Origin: Nitrospirae bacterium RIFCSPHIGHO2_01_FULL_66_17
Lineage (GTDB): Bacteria; Nitrospirota; Nitrospiria; 2-01-FULL-66-17
Length of the DNA stretch: 17,794 nucleotides
Direction: 5' to 3'
Assembly: GCA_001803875.1 (NCBI GenBank)
Contig: MHEO01000075.1
Span: 2,928-20,721, forward strand
Every line of letters begins with the position of its first letter. Within the stretch, counting starts at the first letter, position 1. A program made the translations under genes and the position numbers. Below are positions 6,576 to 13,605 of the stretch, in pieces. Below the pieces are notes generated by a model that saw only the letters and a program-made list of their open reading frames with translations, did no database searches and was not told the DNA's origin.

Positions 6576-7063
6576 TTCGACTGGACCAGTTGCGCCCGGC
6601 GCCGGGCGCGCGCAAGAAGGAGAAGCGGATCGGCCGCGGCATCGGATCGGGTCACGGCAAGACCTCGACGAAGGGGCACAAGGGCCAGGCCGCGCGGTCG
6701 GGCGGGACGAAGGCGCCTGGTTTCGAAGGCGGGCAGAGTCCCCTGATTCGGCGCGTGCCGAAGCGGGGGTTCGTGAACATTTTCCGCGTGGAGCCGGTCG
6801 TCCTCAACCTGGAGCGGTTGGCGCGCTTCGACGCGGCGGAAGCCGTCACGCCGGAGCGCCTGTGCGCGGCGGGGTTGATCAAGTCCGCGTCGCTGTCCGT
6901 CAAGATCCTCGGCCAGGGGACGCTCTCCGCGCCGCTGACGATTCAGGCGCACGCCTTCAGCCAGAGCGCGAAGGAGAAGATCGAAGCGGCCGGCGGTCGG
7001 GCGGTCGTGATCGAAGCGACCCGCGCCTCGGCCGCGCGCGCGGACGGATCGCGTCGTGTTTGA
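6572..7063 (+). CDS. rplO: Large-subunit ribosomal protein L15
   Basis: L15 is a late-assembly 50S protein with a long unstructured N-terminal arm. The product is 163 residues against 144 in E. coli. The arm shows RPAPGARKKEKRIGRGIGSG followed by HGKTSTKGHKGQAARSGG and FEGGQSPLIRRVPKRGF, the diagnostic block. The globular C-terminal part contains VKILGQGTL and AFSQSAKEKIEAAGGRAVVIE. A short Ala/Arg/Ser tail is extra. The ATG overlaps rpmD and the final 8 bases overlap secY. Confidence 0.97.
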   Translation: MIRLDQLRPAPGARKKEKRIGRGIGSGHGKTSTKGHKGQAARSGGTKAPGFEGGQSPLIRRVPKRGFVNIFRVEPVVLNLERLARFDAAEAVTPERLCAAGLIKSASLSVKILGQGTLSAPLTIQAHAFSQSAKEKIEAAGGRAVVIEATRASAARADGSRRV

Positions 7064-8369
7064 ACGGCTGCTCACCAACCTTCAGAACGTCTTCAAGATT
7101 CCGGAGCTGCGCCAGCGGATCCTGTTCACGCTGGGGATGTTGGCCGTCTACCGCGTGGCGGCGCACGTGCCGACGCCGGGGATCAACGGCGAGGAGCTGA
7201 GCAAATTCCTCCACGCGCAGGGCGGCGCGTTGATGGGATTTCTCGACATGTTCTCGGGCGGCGCTTTGTCCAAGGTGACGATCGTCGCGCTGGGCATCAT
7301 GCCGTACATCTCCGCGTCGATCATCCTCCAGTTGTTGACGGTGGTGGTGCCGACCCTGACCAAGCTGGCGAAGGAGGGGGAGCGGGGCCGAAAGAAGATC
7401 ATCCAGTACACCCGGTACGGGACGATCGGCATTGGACTTGTCCAGGCGTTCGGGATCGCGGTGGGTTTGGAGAGGATGAACGAGGGCGCGTTCGTGCAGC
7501 ACCCGGGGTGGTCGTTCCGCCTGATGACGATGCTCACCATCACCGCCGGCACCGCCTTTCTGATGTGGCTGGGCGAGCAGATCACCGAGCGGGGGATCGG
7601 GAACGGGATTTCGTTGATCATCTTCGCCGGGATCGTCGCCAATCTTCCGGCCGCGGGGATCAACACGTATAGCCTGTGGGAGACGGGACAGCTCAATTCA
7701 TTTTTCCTGCTGGCTCTGGTCGTCATGATGATCGGGGTGACCGCCGCGATCGTGTTTCTGGAGAGCGGCCGGCGGAAGATCCCGGTGCAGTACGCCAAGC
7801 GGGTGGTGGGACGGCGGGTGTACGGCGGGCAGAACACGCACATCCCGCTCAAGATCAACACGGCGGGCGTGATTCCGCCCATCTTCGCCTCGTCCCTGAT
7901 CGCGTTTCCGGCGACCATCGCGGGGTTCATCCAGATCGGGTGGGTGCAGAACCTGTCGCAGCAGTTGGCGCCGGGCTCGCTGCTGTACACCATGCTCTAC
8001 GTGGGGTTGATCATTTTCTTCGCGTTCTTTTACACCGCGGTGGTGCTGAACCCGGTCGACATGGCCGACAACATGAAGAAGTATGGCGGCTTCATCCCCG
8101 GGATTCGCCCCGGCCAGAAGACGTCCGACTTCATCTATCGCGTGCTGACGCGGGTCACGTTCGCGGGCGCGATCTACCTGGCGGTCGTGTGCGTGATCCC
8201 CGAGATCCTGATCTACCAGGCGGGGTTGCCCTTCTTTTTCGGCGGGACCTCGCTCTTGATCGTGGTGGGGGTCGGGCTGGACACGGCCCAGCAGATCGAA
8301 ACGCACATGATCACCCGCAACTACGAGGGGTTCATGCGGAAAGGGCGGCTGAGAGGCCGCAGCGGCTGA
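7056..8369 (+). CDS. secY: Protein translocase subunit SecY
   Basis: SecY is the channel-forming subunit of the SecYEG translocon in the cytoplasmic membrane, exporting or inserting proteins with SecA or the ribosome. The product is 437 residues with about ten hydrophobic segments. Motifs include AHVPTPGIN near the N terminus, MFSGGALSKVTIVALGIMPYISASIILQLL (plug and TM2), ITERGIGNGISLIIFAGIV, QYAKRVVGRRVYGGQNTHIPLKIN (cytosolic loop that binds SecA and ribosome) and FIPGIRPGQKT. The GTG start at 7056 lies inside rplO with only a weak ribosome-binding site, so coupling is likely. adk begins 1 base after the stop. Confidence 0.98.
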   Translation: MFERLLTNLQNVFKIPELRQRILFTLGMLAVYRVAAHVPTPGINGEELSKFLHAQGGALMGFLDMFSGGALSKVTIVALGIMPYISASIILQLLTVVVPTLTKLAKEGERGRKKIIQYTRYGTIGIGLVQAFGIAVGLERMNEGAFVQHPGWSFRLMTMLTITAGTAFLMWLGEQITERGIGNGISLIIFAGIVANLPAAGINTYSLWETGQLNSFFLLALVVMMIGVTAAIVFLESGRRKIPVQYAKRVVGRRVYGGQNTHIPLKINTAGVIPPIFASSLIAFPATIAGFIQIGWVQNLSQQLAPGSLLYTMLYVGLIIFFAFFYTAVVLNPVDMADNMKKYGGFIPGIRPGQKTSDFIYRVLTRVTFAGAIYLAVVCVIPEILIYQAGLPFFFGGTSLLIVVGVGLDTAQQIETHMITRNYEGFMRKGRLRGRSG

Positions 8370-8370
8370 C

Positions 8371-9027
8371 GTGCGCGTGGTCTTCGTGGGGCCGCCGGGC
8401 GTGGGCAAGGGCACGCAGGCGCAACGGCTGGCGGAGCGCCGGGGGATGGTGAAGATCTCCACCGGCGACGTGCTGCGGGAAGCGGTCCGCCAGGGCACGC
8501 CGCTCGGCGTCCGCGCGAAGGCGTTCATGGATGCCGGATCGCTCGTCCCGGACGACCTCGTGATCGGGATGCTGTCGGAGCGGCTCGCCGGGGACGACAC
8601 CGCGCGGGGGTGCCTGCTGGACGGCTTTCCCCGGACGATCGCGCAGGCCGAGGCCCTGGAGAAGATGCTGGCGCGGCGCGGCGAGGCGCTCGACCTCGTG
8701 GTCGCCTTCGAGGCCGACCACGAGGTGATCGTCGACCGGCTCTCCGGACGCCGGAGCTGCCCCCGGTGCGGCAAGGTGTACCACGTGCGGTTCGATCCGT
8801 CGCCGGCCGGGGCGCGGTGCGGCGGGTGCGGCGCGGAGCTCGTCCAGCGCGAGGACGACCGCGAAGCGACGATCCGTCGGCGGCTGAAGGTGTACGAGGA
8901 GGAAACCGCGCCCCTGCTCGCGTACTACCGCGACCGGGGGCTGTTGGTCCAGGTGGACGGCACGGCGCCGATCGACGCGGTCGCGGCGCGGGTGGACGAG
9001 GCGCTGAACGCGCCCCGCCCGGCATGA
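8371..9027 (+). CDS. adk: Adenylate kinase, zinc-lid type
   Basis: Catalyses ATP + AMP to 2 ADP in the cytoplasm, setting the adenylate energy balance. The product is 218 residues. The P-loop is GPPGVGKGT (residues 7-15), the AMP-binding region is ISTGDVLREAV (29-39), and DGFPRTIAQAEAL follows at 84-96. The long lid has four cysteines, C130, C133, C150 and C153 (CPRC and CGGC), replacing the hydrogen-bond network of the E. coli enzyme with a structural metal site, as in Bacillus. The start is GTG, one base after the secY stop. The stop overlaps the map ATG (ATGA). Confidence 0.98.
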   Translation: MRVVFVGPPGVGKGTQAQRLAERRGMVKISTGDVLREAVRQGTPLGVRAKAFMDAGSLVPDDLVIGMLSERLAGDDTARGCLLDGFPRTIAQAEALEKMLARRGEALDLVVAFEADHEVIVDRLSGRRSCPRCGKVYHVRFDPSPAGARCGGCGAELVQREDDREATIRRRLKVYEEETAPLLAYYRDRGLLVQVDGTAPIDAVAARVDEALNAPRPA

Positions 9028-9785
9028 GCGTGATGATTATCTTGAAGACGCCCCAGGAGATCGCCGTGATCGAGCGCGCCAGCCGGGTCGTGGCGCTCGC
9101 GATCGCGTTTCTTCGCGAGCAGGTGAAACCGGGGGTGACGACGGCGGACCTCGATCGGTTGGCTGAGGAATTTATCACCCGCGAGGGGGCCATCCCGGCG
9201 TTCAAGGGCTACCGAGGGTATCCCGCGACGCTCTGCACGTCGGTCAACGAGGAGGTCGTGCACGGGATCCCGTCGTCCCGCCGGCGGCTGGAGGAGGGCG
9301 ACATCATCGGCATCGACGTTGGGGCGATTGTGGAGGGGTTCTACGGCGACGCGGCGGTGACGCTGCCGGTGGGGCGGGTTTCGGAGGAGGCAGCGCGGCT
9401 GCTCCGCGTGACCGAGGCGGCGCTTGACGCCGGCCTCGCGCAGGTGCGCGCGGGCAATCGGCTGTCGGACATCTCGCACGCCGTGCAGACGGTGGCGGAG
9501 GACGCGGGGTACTCGGTGGTCACCGATTTCGTCGGCCACGGGATCGGTCGAAACCTGCACGAGGATCCGCAGGTGCCGAACTTCGGCAAGCCGGGCGAGG
9601 GGCCGCGGCTCAAGGAGGGTCTGGTGCTGGCGATCGAGCCGATGGTCAACATCGGGGGACACGAAGTCGAGGTGCTGTCGGACCGCTGGACGGTCGTGAC
9701 GCGGGACAAGAGCCTCTCGGCGCATTTCGAGCACACGATCGCGATCACGCCGGACGGTCCGAAGGTCCTCACCCGGGCGGCCTAG
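9024..9785 (+). CDS. map: Methionine aminopeptidase, type I
   Basis: Removes the initiator methionine from nascent cytoplasmic proteins using a dinuclear metal centre. The product is 253 residues from ATG 9024. A second ATG at 9033 would begin MIILKTPQEI, the more usual family start. Metal ligands are visible as D98 and D109 (GIDVGAIVEGFYGDAA), H172 (GHGIGRNLHED), E205 (AIEPMVNIGG) and E236 (FEHTIAI). The substrate-site histidine is H80 (NEEVVHGIP). No N-terminal SH3-like zinc-finger extension is present. It overlaps adk by 4 bases, and infA follows after 10. Confidence 0.97.
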   Translation: MSVMIILKTPQEIAVIERASRVVALAIAFLREQVKPGVTTADLDRLAEEFITREGAIPAFKGYRGYPATLCTSVNEEVVHGIPSSRRRLEEGDIIGIDVGAIVEGFYGDAAVTLPVGRVSEEAARLLRVTEAALDAGLAQVRAGNRLSDISHAVQTVAEDAGYSVVTDFVGHGIGRNLHEDPQVPNFGKPGEGPRLKEGLVLAIEPMVNIGGHEVEVLSDRWTVVTRDKSLSAHFEHTIAITPDGPKVLTRAA

Positions 9786-9795
9786 GCGACGAACG

Positions 9796-10017
9796 ATGCC
9801 CAAAGAAGACGCCATCGAAGTGCAGGGGACGATTCTCGAACCGTTGCCCAATGCGATGTTCCGGGTTGCCTTGGAGAACGGACACCGCATCCTCGCCCAC
9901 ATTTCGGGGAAGATGCGGATGCACTACATCAAGATCCTCCCGGGGGACAAGGTCACGGTGGAGCTGTCGCCGTACGACCTGACCCGCGGGCGGATCACGT
10001 ACCGGTTCAGCAAGTAG
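9796..10017 (+). CDS. infA: Translation initiation factor IF-1
   Basis: IF-1 blocks the ribosomal A site during initiation and supports IF-2 and IF-3. The product is 73 residues (E. coli 72), a single S1-type OB fold. The pattern is KEDAIEVQGTILEPLPNAMFRV, HRILAHISGKMRMHYIKILPGDKV and YDLTRGRITYRF. The ATG at 9796 follows the map stop by 10 bases. The TAG stop is embedded in the left arm of a small palindrome (family B), so the repeat starts exactly where the coding sequence ends. Confidence 0.98.
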   Translation: MPKEDAIEVQGTILEPLPNAMFRVALENGHRILAHISGKMRMHYIKILPGDKVTVELSPYDLTRGRITYRFSK

Positions 10018-10041
10018 GGGCGTATTGCCATACGCCCCTGC
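10014..10041 (+). repeat. Family B short palindrome, copy 1 (infA/rpmJ)
   Basis: GTAGGGGCGTAT, a 4-base loop TGCC, then ATACGCCCCTGC. The stem is 12 bp with one G-T pair. It occupies most of the 40 bp between infA and rpmJ, and the infA TAG lies in its left arm. The same arm sequences, with a different centre and opposite orientation, recur before glnB (17307-17334). It lacks a T-run, so a simple intrinsic terminator is unlikely. Confidence 0.8.
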
Positions 10042-10057
10042 AACAGAGGGCACAGAG

Positions 10058-10171
10058 ATGAAGGTTCGGTCGTCGGTCAAAGCGATTTGCTCGAAGTGCA
10101 AGATCATCAAGCGCCGCGGTGTGATCCGGGTGATATGCGACAACCCCCGACACAAGCAGCGGCAAGGGTAG
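10058..10171 (+). CDS. rpmJ: Large-subunit ribosomal protein L36, zinc type
   Basis: L36 is the smallest 50S protein and organises 23S rRNA near the factor-binding site. The 37-residue product begins MKVRSSVKAICSKCKIIKRR and ends NPRHKQRQG. The zinc ligands C11, C14, C27 and H32 are all present, so this is the C+ form. The ATG at 10058 has AGAGGGCACAGAG upstream. The length matches the family (37-38), so the TAG stop is native even though its last G is the first base of repeat copy 3. Confidence 0.97.
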   Translation: MKVRSSVKAICSKCKIIKRRGVIRVICDNPRHKQRQG

Positions 10172-10296
10172 GAGCCTGTCCATGAACGGCCATCTGCGGC
10201 GTTGTCAGTCGGGCTTGCGTGCTCACGTACGACCCAGTACGCTCCGCGCGCAAGCCCTCCTTCCGCCTTGCATCTGGCCGCTCCTGAACAGGCTCC
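10171..10296 (+). repeat. Family A hairpin repeat, copy 3 (rpmJ/rpsM gap)
   Basis: 126 bp. The terminal stem GGAGCCTGTCCATGAACGGC matches the inverse of the right end CCGCTCCTGAACAGGCTCC almost throughout. The second stem is GGGCTTGCG (10211-10219) with CGCAAGCCC (10249-10257), and the core CGTACGACCCAGTACG is at 10226-10241. This is the most regular copy and a good type sequence for the family. It starts on the last base of the rpmJ stop and ends 37 bp before the rpsM ATG. Confidence 0.9.
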
Positions 10297-10333
10297 TCGA
10301 TCGCAATTCTGGAAGGCATTTTTAGGAGAGAGT

Positions 10334-10711
10334 ATGGCGCGTATTGCAGGCATAGATTTGCCAAGGGACAAACGAGTCGAAATCGGGCTGACGGCGATCT
10401 ACGGGATCGGTCGGGCTTCGGCGCTCAAGATTCTCCAACAGGCCAAGGTGGACCCGGGGACGCGGGTCAAGGCGCTCCAGGAAGCCGAGGTGGTCCGCCT
10501 GCGCGAGCTCATCGACCGCGAATGTAAGGTGGAGGGCGACCTCCGCCGCGAGGTGGCGATGAACATCAAGCGGTTGATGGACATCGGGTCCTACCGCGGC
10601 CTGCGGCATCGCCGGGGCCTGCCGGTGCGCGGCCAGCGGACGCACACCAACGCCAAGACCCGCAAGGGCCCCAACCGCCGCTCCATCGGCGCGAAGAAGA
10701 AAGAGAAATAG
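10334..10711 (+). CDS. rpsM: Small-subunit ribosomal protein S13
   Basis: S13 in the 30S head contacts P-site tRNA and bridges to L5. The product is 125 residues (E. coli 118). It begins MARIAGIDLPRDKRVEIGL and contains YGIGRASALKIL and the C-terminal signature GLRHRRGLPVRGQRTHTNAKTRKG, ending in a lysine tail. The ATG at 10334 has an excellent ribosome-binding site (TTAGGAGAGAG). Upstream in-frame starts would fall inside repeat copy 3 and are rejected. rpsK follows after 2 bases. Confidence 0.98.
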   Translation: MARIAGIDLPRDKRVEIGLTAIYGIGRASALKILQQAKVDPGTRVKALQEAEVVRLRELIDRECKVEGDLRREVAMNIKRLMDIGSYRGLRHRRGLPVRGQRTHTNAKTRKGPNRRSIGAKKKEK

Positions 10712-10713
10712 GT

Positions 10714-11100
10714 ATGGTCAATAAGAAAGTCGGGAAGAAGAAGGAACGCAAGCACGTGCAGACCGGCGTCGCGCACGTCCAAGCGTCGTTCAACAACACG
10801 ATCGTCACCATGACCGATCTGGCCGGGAACGTCGTGGTCTGGGCGAGCGCCGGCAACCAGGGGTTCAAGGGGTCGCGCAAAAGCACGCCGTTCGCCGCGC
10901 AGCGGGCGGCCGAGGCTGCGGCAAAGAAGGCAATGGAAAACGGGATGCGGCAGGTCGACGTCTTCGTGAAGGGGCCCGGCTCGGGCCGGGAGTCGGCGAT
11001 CCGGGCGTTGCAGGCCGCGGGGCTGAAGATCAACCTCATCCGCGACGTGACCCCCATCCCCCACAACGGCTGTCGGCCACCCAAGCGCCGGAGGGTGTAG
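10714..11100 (+). CDS. rpsK: Small-subunit ribosomal protein S11
   Basis: S11 forms part of the 30S platform near the mRNA exit and the anti-Shine-Dalgarno region. The product is 128 residues (E. coli 129). Motifs are GVAHVQASFNNTIVTMTDLAGNVV, SAGNQGFKGSRKSTPFAAQ and KGPGSGRESAIRALQAAGLKI, with the universal ending DVTPIPHNGCRPPKRRRV. The ATG lies 2 bases after rpsM with a weak ribosome-binding site, suggesting coupling. A 162 bp gap with an inverted family A copy separates it from rpsD. Confidence 0.98.
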   Translation: MVNKKVGKKKERKHVQTGVAHVQASFNNTIVTMTDLAGNVVVWASAGNQGFKGSRKSTPFAAQRAAEAAAKKAMENGMRQVDVFVKGPGSGRESAIRALQAAGLKINLIRDVTPIPHNGCRPPKRRRV

Positions 11101-11124
11101 TCGAAGGAATTTCATTTTTTGAAG

Positions 11125-11250
11125 TCTGACCGTTGAGAAGGCGGCGGATGCAAGGCGGAGCGAAGCGTCCCACCGGAGCGTACTGAGTCGTACGTGAGGA
11201 TGGGATGCTGAAGCGACAACGCAGCAGACGCTGCCTTATCGGCGGTCAGA
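11125..11250 (-). repeat. Family A hairpin repeat, copy 4, inverted (rpsK/rpsD gap)
   Basis: 126 bp in the opposite orientation to copies 1-3. The ends TCTGACCGTTGAGAAGGC (11125-11142) and GCCTTATCGGCGGTCAGA (11233-11250) are inverted, with 14 of 18 positions complementary. Read on the - strand the core is CGTACGACTCAGTACG (11179-11194 on the + strand), flanked by CTGCTGCGTTGTCGC and CCTTGCATC as in the other copies. The outer stem is unrelated to GGAGCCTGT or CAGGCTGCTG. Its right end abuts the rpsD ribosome-binding site. Confidence 0.85.
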
Positions 11251-11262
11251 GGGGAGAGACTA

Positions 11263-11892
11263 GTGGGACGTTATATCGGGCCGGTCTGCCGGCTGTGTCG
11301 CCGGGAAGGCACCAAGCTGTTTTTGAAGGGGACGCGGTGTTACGGCGAGAAGTGCGCCATCGACCGCCGCGGCTACCCACCAGGCCAGCATGGCCAGGGC
11401 CGGATGAAGCGGACGTCGGAATACAGCCTCCAGCTCCGCGAAAAGCAGAAGCTCAAGCGGATCTACGGCTTGCTGGAGCGGCAGTTCCGCGGGTACTTCA
11501 AGCGCGCCGAGCGGATGAAGGGCATCACCGGCGAGAATCTGCTGGTCCTGCTCGAGCGGCGTCTGGACAACGTGACCTACCGGCTGGGGTTCGCCTCCTC
11601 GCGCAGGGAAGCGCGACAACTGGTGGGGCACGGCCATCTGTTGGTCAACGGGAAAAAAGTGAACATTCCCTCGTACCTGGTCGCCGTGGGCCAGACGGTG
11701 TCGGTCCCGGAAGGTTCGCAAACGGTGTTGCCGATCCAGAAGGCGCTGGAGGGCGTGGACGGTCGCGGCGTGCCGGCGTGGCTGGAGATGGACAAGACGC
11801 GGTATACGGGTCGAGTCAAGGAGCTGCCGACCAAGGAAGAGATTGCCCTGCCGGTCAACGAACAGCTTGTGGTGGAGTTGTACTCGCGCTGA
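11263..11892 (+). CDS. rpsD: Small-subunit ribosomal protein S4, zinc-binding type
   Basis: S4 nucleates assembly of the 16S 5' domain and is part of the mRNA entry helicase. The product is 209 residues (E. coli 206). The N-terminal domain has C9, C12, C26 and C31 (CRLC, CYGEKC), a zinc-binding C+ form. The S4 RNA-binding domain is at about residues 98-160 (RLDNVTYRLGFASSRREARQLVGHGHLLVNG). The start is a GTG at 11263 with AGAGGGGAGAG upstream, directly adjoining repeat copy 4. The gene lies within the alpha operon between rpsK and rpoA, as in E. coli. Confidence 0.98.
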   Translation: MGRYIGPVCRLCRREGTKLFLKGTRCYGEKCAIDRRGYPPGQHGQGRMKRTSEYSLQLREKQKLKRIYGLLERQFRGYFKRAERMKGITGENLLVLLERRLDNVTYRLGFASSRREARQLVGHGHLLVNGKKVNIPSYLVAVGQTVSVPEGSQTVLPIQKALEGVDGRGVPAWLEMDKTRYTGRVKELPTKEEIALPVNEQLVVELYSR

Positions 11893-11952
11893 GCCGCCGG
11901 TGCCGTGGCGTCGCCGCGCGACGGGTCGCGATTCTGCAACTGGGAGATATCT

Positions 11953-12984
11953 ATGATTATCAAGACGAGTGATTTTCAGGCTCCGCGAAAGCTGGAGTGC
12001 GACAAGGAGAGCCTGACCGACACGTACGGCCGCTTTACCGCCGAGCCGTTCGAGCGGGGCTTCGGCACGACGATGGGGAACGCGCTCCGGCGGGTGTTGT
12101 TGTCCTCGATCGTGGGGGCCGCGGTGACGTCCATCAAGTTCGATGGGGTCCTGCACGAGTTTTCCACGATCCCCGGCGTCAAGGAAGACGTGACCGACGT
12201 GGTGCTCAACCTCAAGCGGCTCCGGGTCAAGCTGCACGGGGACAAGCCCAAGGTGGTCCGGATCGACAAGAAGGGCCCCGGCGCGCTGACCGGCGAGGAC
12301 CTCATCCACGACGCGGATATCGAGATCCTCACCCCCGACATCCACATCGCCACGCTCGACAAGGACGCGCACGTCAGCGCGGAGTTGACCGTCAAGCTCG
12401 GCCGCGGGTACGTCCCGGCGGATCGGAACAAGGAGGAGGGCATGCCGATCGGGACGATCCCGATCGACGCGATCTTCCCCCCGGTGAAGCGGGTCAACTT
12501 CGCGGTGGAGCCGGCGCGGGTCGGCCGGATCACGGATTACGACCGTCTCGTGATGGAGGTCTGGACGGACGGCAGCATCACGCCGGATGACGCGATCGGG
12601 CACGCCGCCAAGATCCTCAAGGATCACATGTCGATCTTCATCAACTTCGACGAGGGCGATGCCGTGGCGGTGCCGGTGACCGAGGAGACGCGCCAGGACC
12701 TCAACCGGAACCTGTTCCGGGGCGTGAACGAGCTCGAGCTGTCGGTGCGGGCGGCCAACTGCCTCAAGAACGCCAACATCAAGACGATTGCCGACCTCGT
12801 GCAGAAGACCGAGCACGAGATGCTCAAGACCAAGAATTTCGGGCGCAAGTCGCTGAACGAAATCAAGGAACTCCTCCACGACATGGGGCTCTCGCTGGGG
12901 ATGAACATCAAGGACATCCTGCCTCCCGAAGGCGCGGAGGCCGAGGCGCGGGGAGAGGTCAAGCACGAGGAAGGAGTGGTCTGA
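11953..12984 (+). CDS. rpoA: RNA polymerase alpha subunit
   Basis: Alpha dimerises to scaffold beta and beta' and contacts UP elements and activators through its C-terminal domain. The product is 343 residues (E. coli 329). The N-terminal domain shows YGRFTAEPFERGFGTTMGNALRRVLLSSI and HEFSTIPGVKEDVTD. The C-terminal domain begins near residue 250 with ELELSVRAANCLKNANIKTI; this includes the arginine equivalent to E. coli R265 used for DNA contact. KNFGRKSLNEIKELL follows. The ATG at 11953 has GGGAGA 5 bases upstream. An earlier GTG at 11905 would add 16 non-conserved residues. The stop is 1 base before the rplQ ATG. Confidence 0.97.
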   Translation: MIIKTSDFQAPRKLECDKESLTDTYGRFTAEPFERGFGTTMGNALRRVLLSSIVGAAVTSIKFDGVLHEFSTIPGVKEDVTDVVLNLKRLRVKLHGDKPKVVRIDKKGPGALTGEDLIHDADIEILTPDIHIATLDKDAHVSAELTVKLGRGYVPADRNKEEGMPIGTIPIDAIFPPVKRVNFAVEPARVGRITDYDRLVMEVWTDGSITPDDAIGHAAKILKDHMSIFINFDEGDAVAVPVTEETRQDLNRNLFRGVNELELSVRAANCLKNANIKTIADLVQKTEHEMLKTKNFGRKSLNEIKELLHDMGLSLGMNIKDILPPEGAEAEARGEVKHEEGVV

Positions 12985-12985
12985 G

Positions 12986-13489
12986 ATGCGGCATCGAATG
13001 GCAGGACGCCCGCTCGGGCGCAACAGCAGCCACCGCCGCGCGCTCTTTCGCGCGCTGGTCACCGCGCTCTTCGAGTATGAGCGGATCGAGACCACGCTGC
13101 CCAAGGCCAAGGAGATCCGGGGCTACGCGGAGCGCATGATCACCCTGGCCAAACGGGGCGATCTGGCGGCGCGCCGCCGCGCGCTCGCGTTCATCCGCAA
13201 GGAGTCGGTGGTCAAAACACTCTTCACCGATATCGCCCCCCGCTTCGCCGATCGCCAGGGCGGGTACACCCGGTGCATGCAGACCCGCCGCCGCCTGGGC
13301 GACGGCGCCGCGATGGCGATCCTCGAGCTGACCGAGCTCAAGCCCAAGGTCGTGACCGCCGCGAAGCCCGAGAAGGGCAAGGCCGCGAAGAAGGAACCGC
13401 CCGCGAAGAAAGAACGGCCAGCGAAGAAAGAATGGGCCGCGAACGCGAAGAAGGAAAAGCCCGCGGCGGCGAGAGCCAAGGCGGGATAG
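12986..13489 (+). CDS. rplQ: Large-subunit ribosomal protein L17 with lysine/alanine-rich tail
   Basis: L17 is a 50S protein near the exit tunnel. The product is 167 residues against 118-127 in most bacteria. The family part is residues 1 to about 120: MRHRMAGRPLGRNSSHRRAL, LFEYERIETTLPKAKEIR, and GYTRCMQTRRRLGDGAAMAILELTE. The remaining 47 residues are low-complexity and basic, with four AKKE units at 134, 140, 146 and 154. The ribosome-binding site GAAGGAG lies inside the end of rpoA. This is the last gene of the ribosomal run; a strong hairpin lies 24 bp after the stop. Confidence 0.97.
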   Translation: MRHRMAGRPLGRNSSHRRALFRALVTALFEYERIETTLPKAKEIRGYAERMITLAKRGDLAARRRALAFIRKESVVKTLFTDIAPRFADRQGGYTRCMQTRRRLGDGAAMAILELTELKPKVVTAAKPEKGKAAKKEPPAKKERPAKKEWAANAKKEKPAAARAKAG

Positions 13490-13512
13490 CGTTCTCCTGA
13501 ACCATAGTTTCG

Positions 13513-13543
13513 ACGACGGCGTGGCCTCAATCCACGCCGTCGT
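13513..13543 (+). terminator. Hairpin after rplQ, probable transcription terminator
   Basis: A perfect 12 bp stem, ACGACGGCGTGG and CCACGCCGTCGT, with a 7-base loop (CCTCAAT), 24 bp after the rplQ stop. It is GC-rich and stable but is followed by TGCATCGCG, not a T-run. It may therefore act with Rho, be an inefficient intrinsic terminator, or mainly protect the 3' end of the long ribosomal transcript. A promoter-like sequence begins 26 bp further on, which fits a transcription-unit boundary here. Confidence 0.75.
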
Positions 13544-13568
13544 TGCATCGCGTTCCGACGACGCCGGC

Positions 13569-13597
13569 TTGACCGGTGCGTGGAATTCTCCTATAGT
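13569..13597 (+). promoter_or_regulatory. Sigma70-type promoter for the D-Ala-D-Ala carboxypeptidase gene
   Basis: TTGACC at 13569-13574 and TATAGT at 13592-13597, with an ideal 17 bp spacer. Each box matches five of six consensus bases. The expected transcription start is near 13604, only about two bases before the GTG at 13606. This suggests a leaderless or nearly leaderless mRNA. Position between the rplQ hairpin and the next gene supports a real promoter. Confidence 0.65.
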
Positions 13598-13605
13598 GGA
13601 GCGCT

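Noticed and set aside
10107..10371. Small - strand frames through repeats, with peptides like AYWVVREH and RTGSYVST
   Set aside because: The recurring peptides (also opposite copies 2 and 5) are translations of the family A core on the - strand. They reflect repeat conservation, not a protein.
11893..11952. Possible regulatory RNA in the rpsD-rpoA gap
   Set aside because: The 60 bp hold only GC-rich sequence and the rpoA ribosome-binding site; no convincing structure or S4-target mimic could be identified by eye.
11260..13110. 616-codon open frame on the - strand opposite rpsD, rpoA and rplQ
   Set aside because: Same reason: a shadow of GC-rich coding sequence with no recognisable family.
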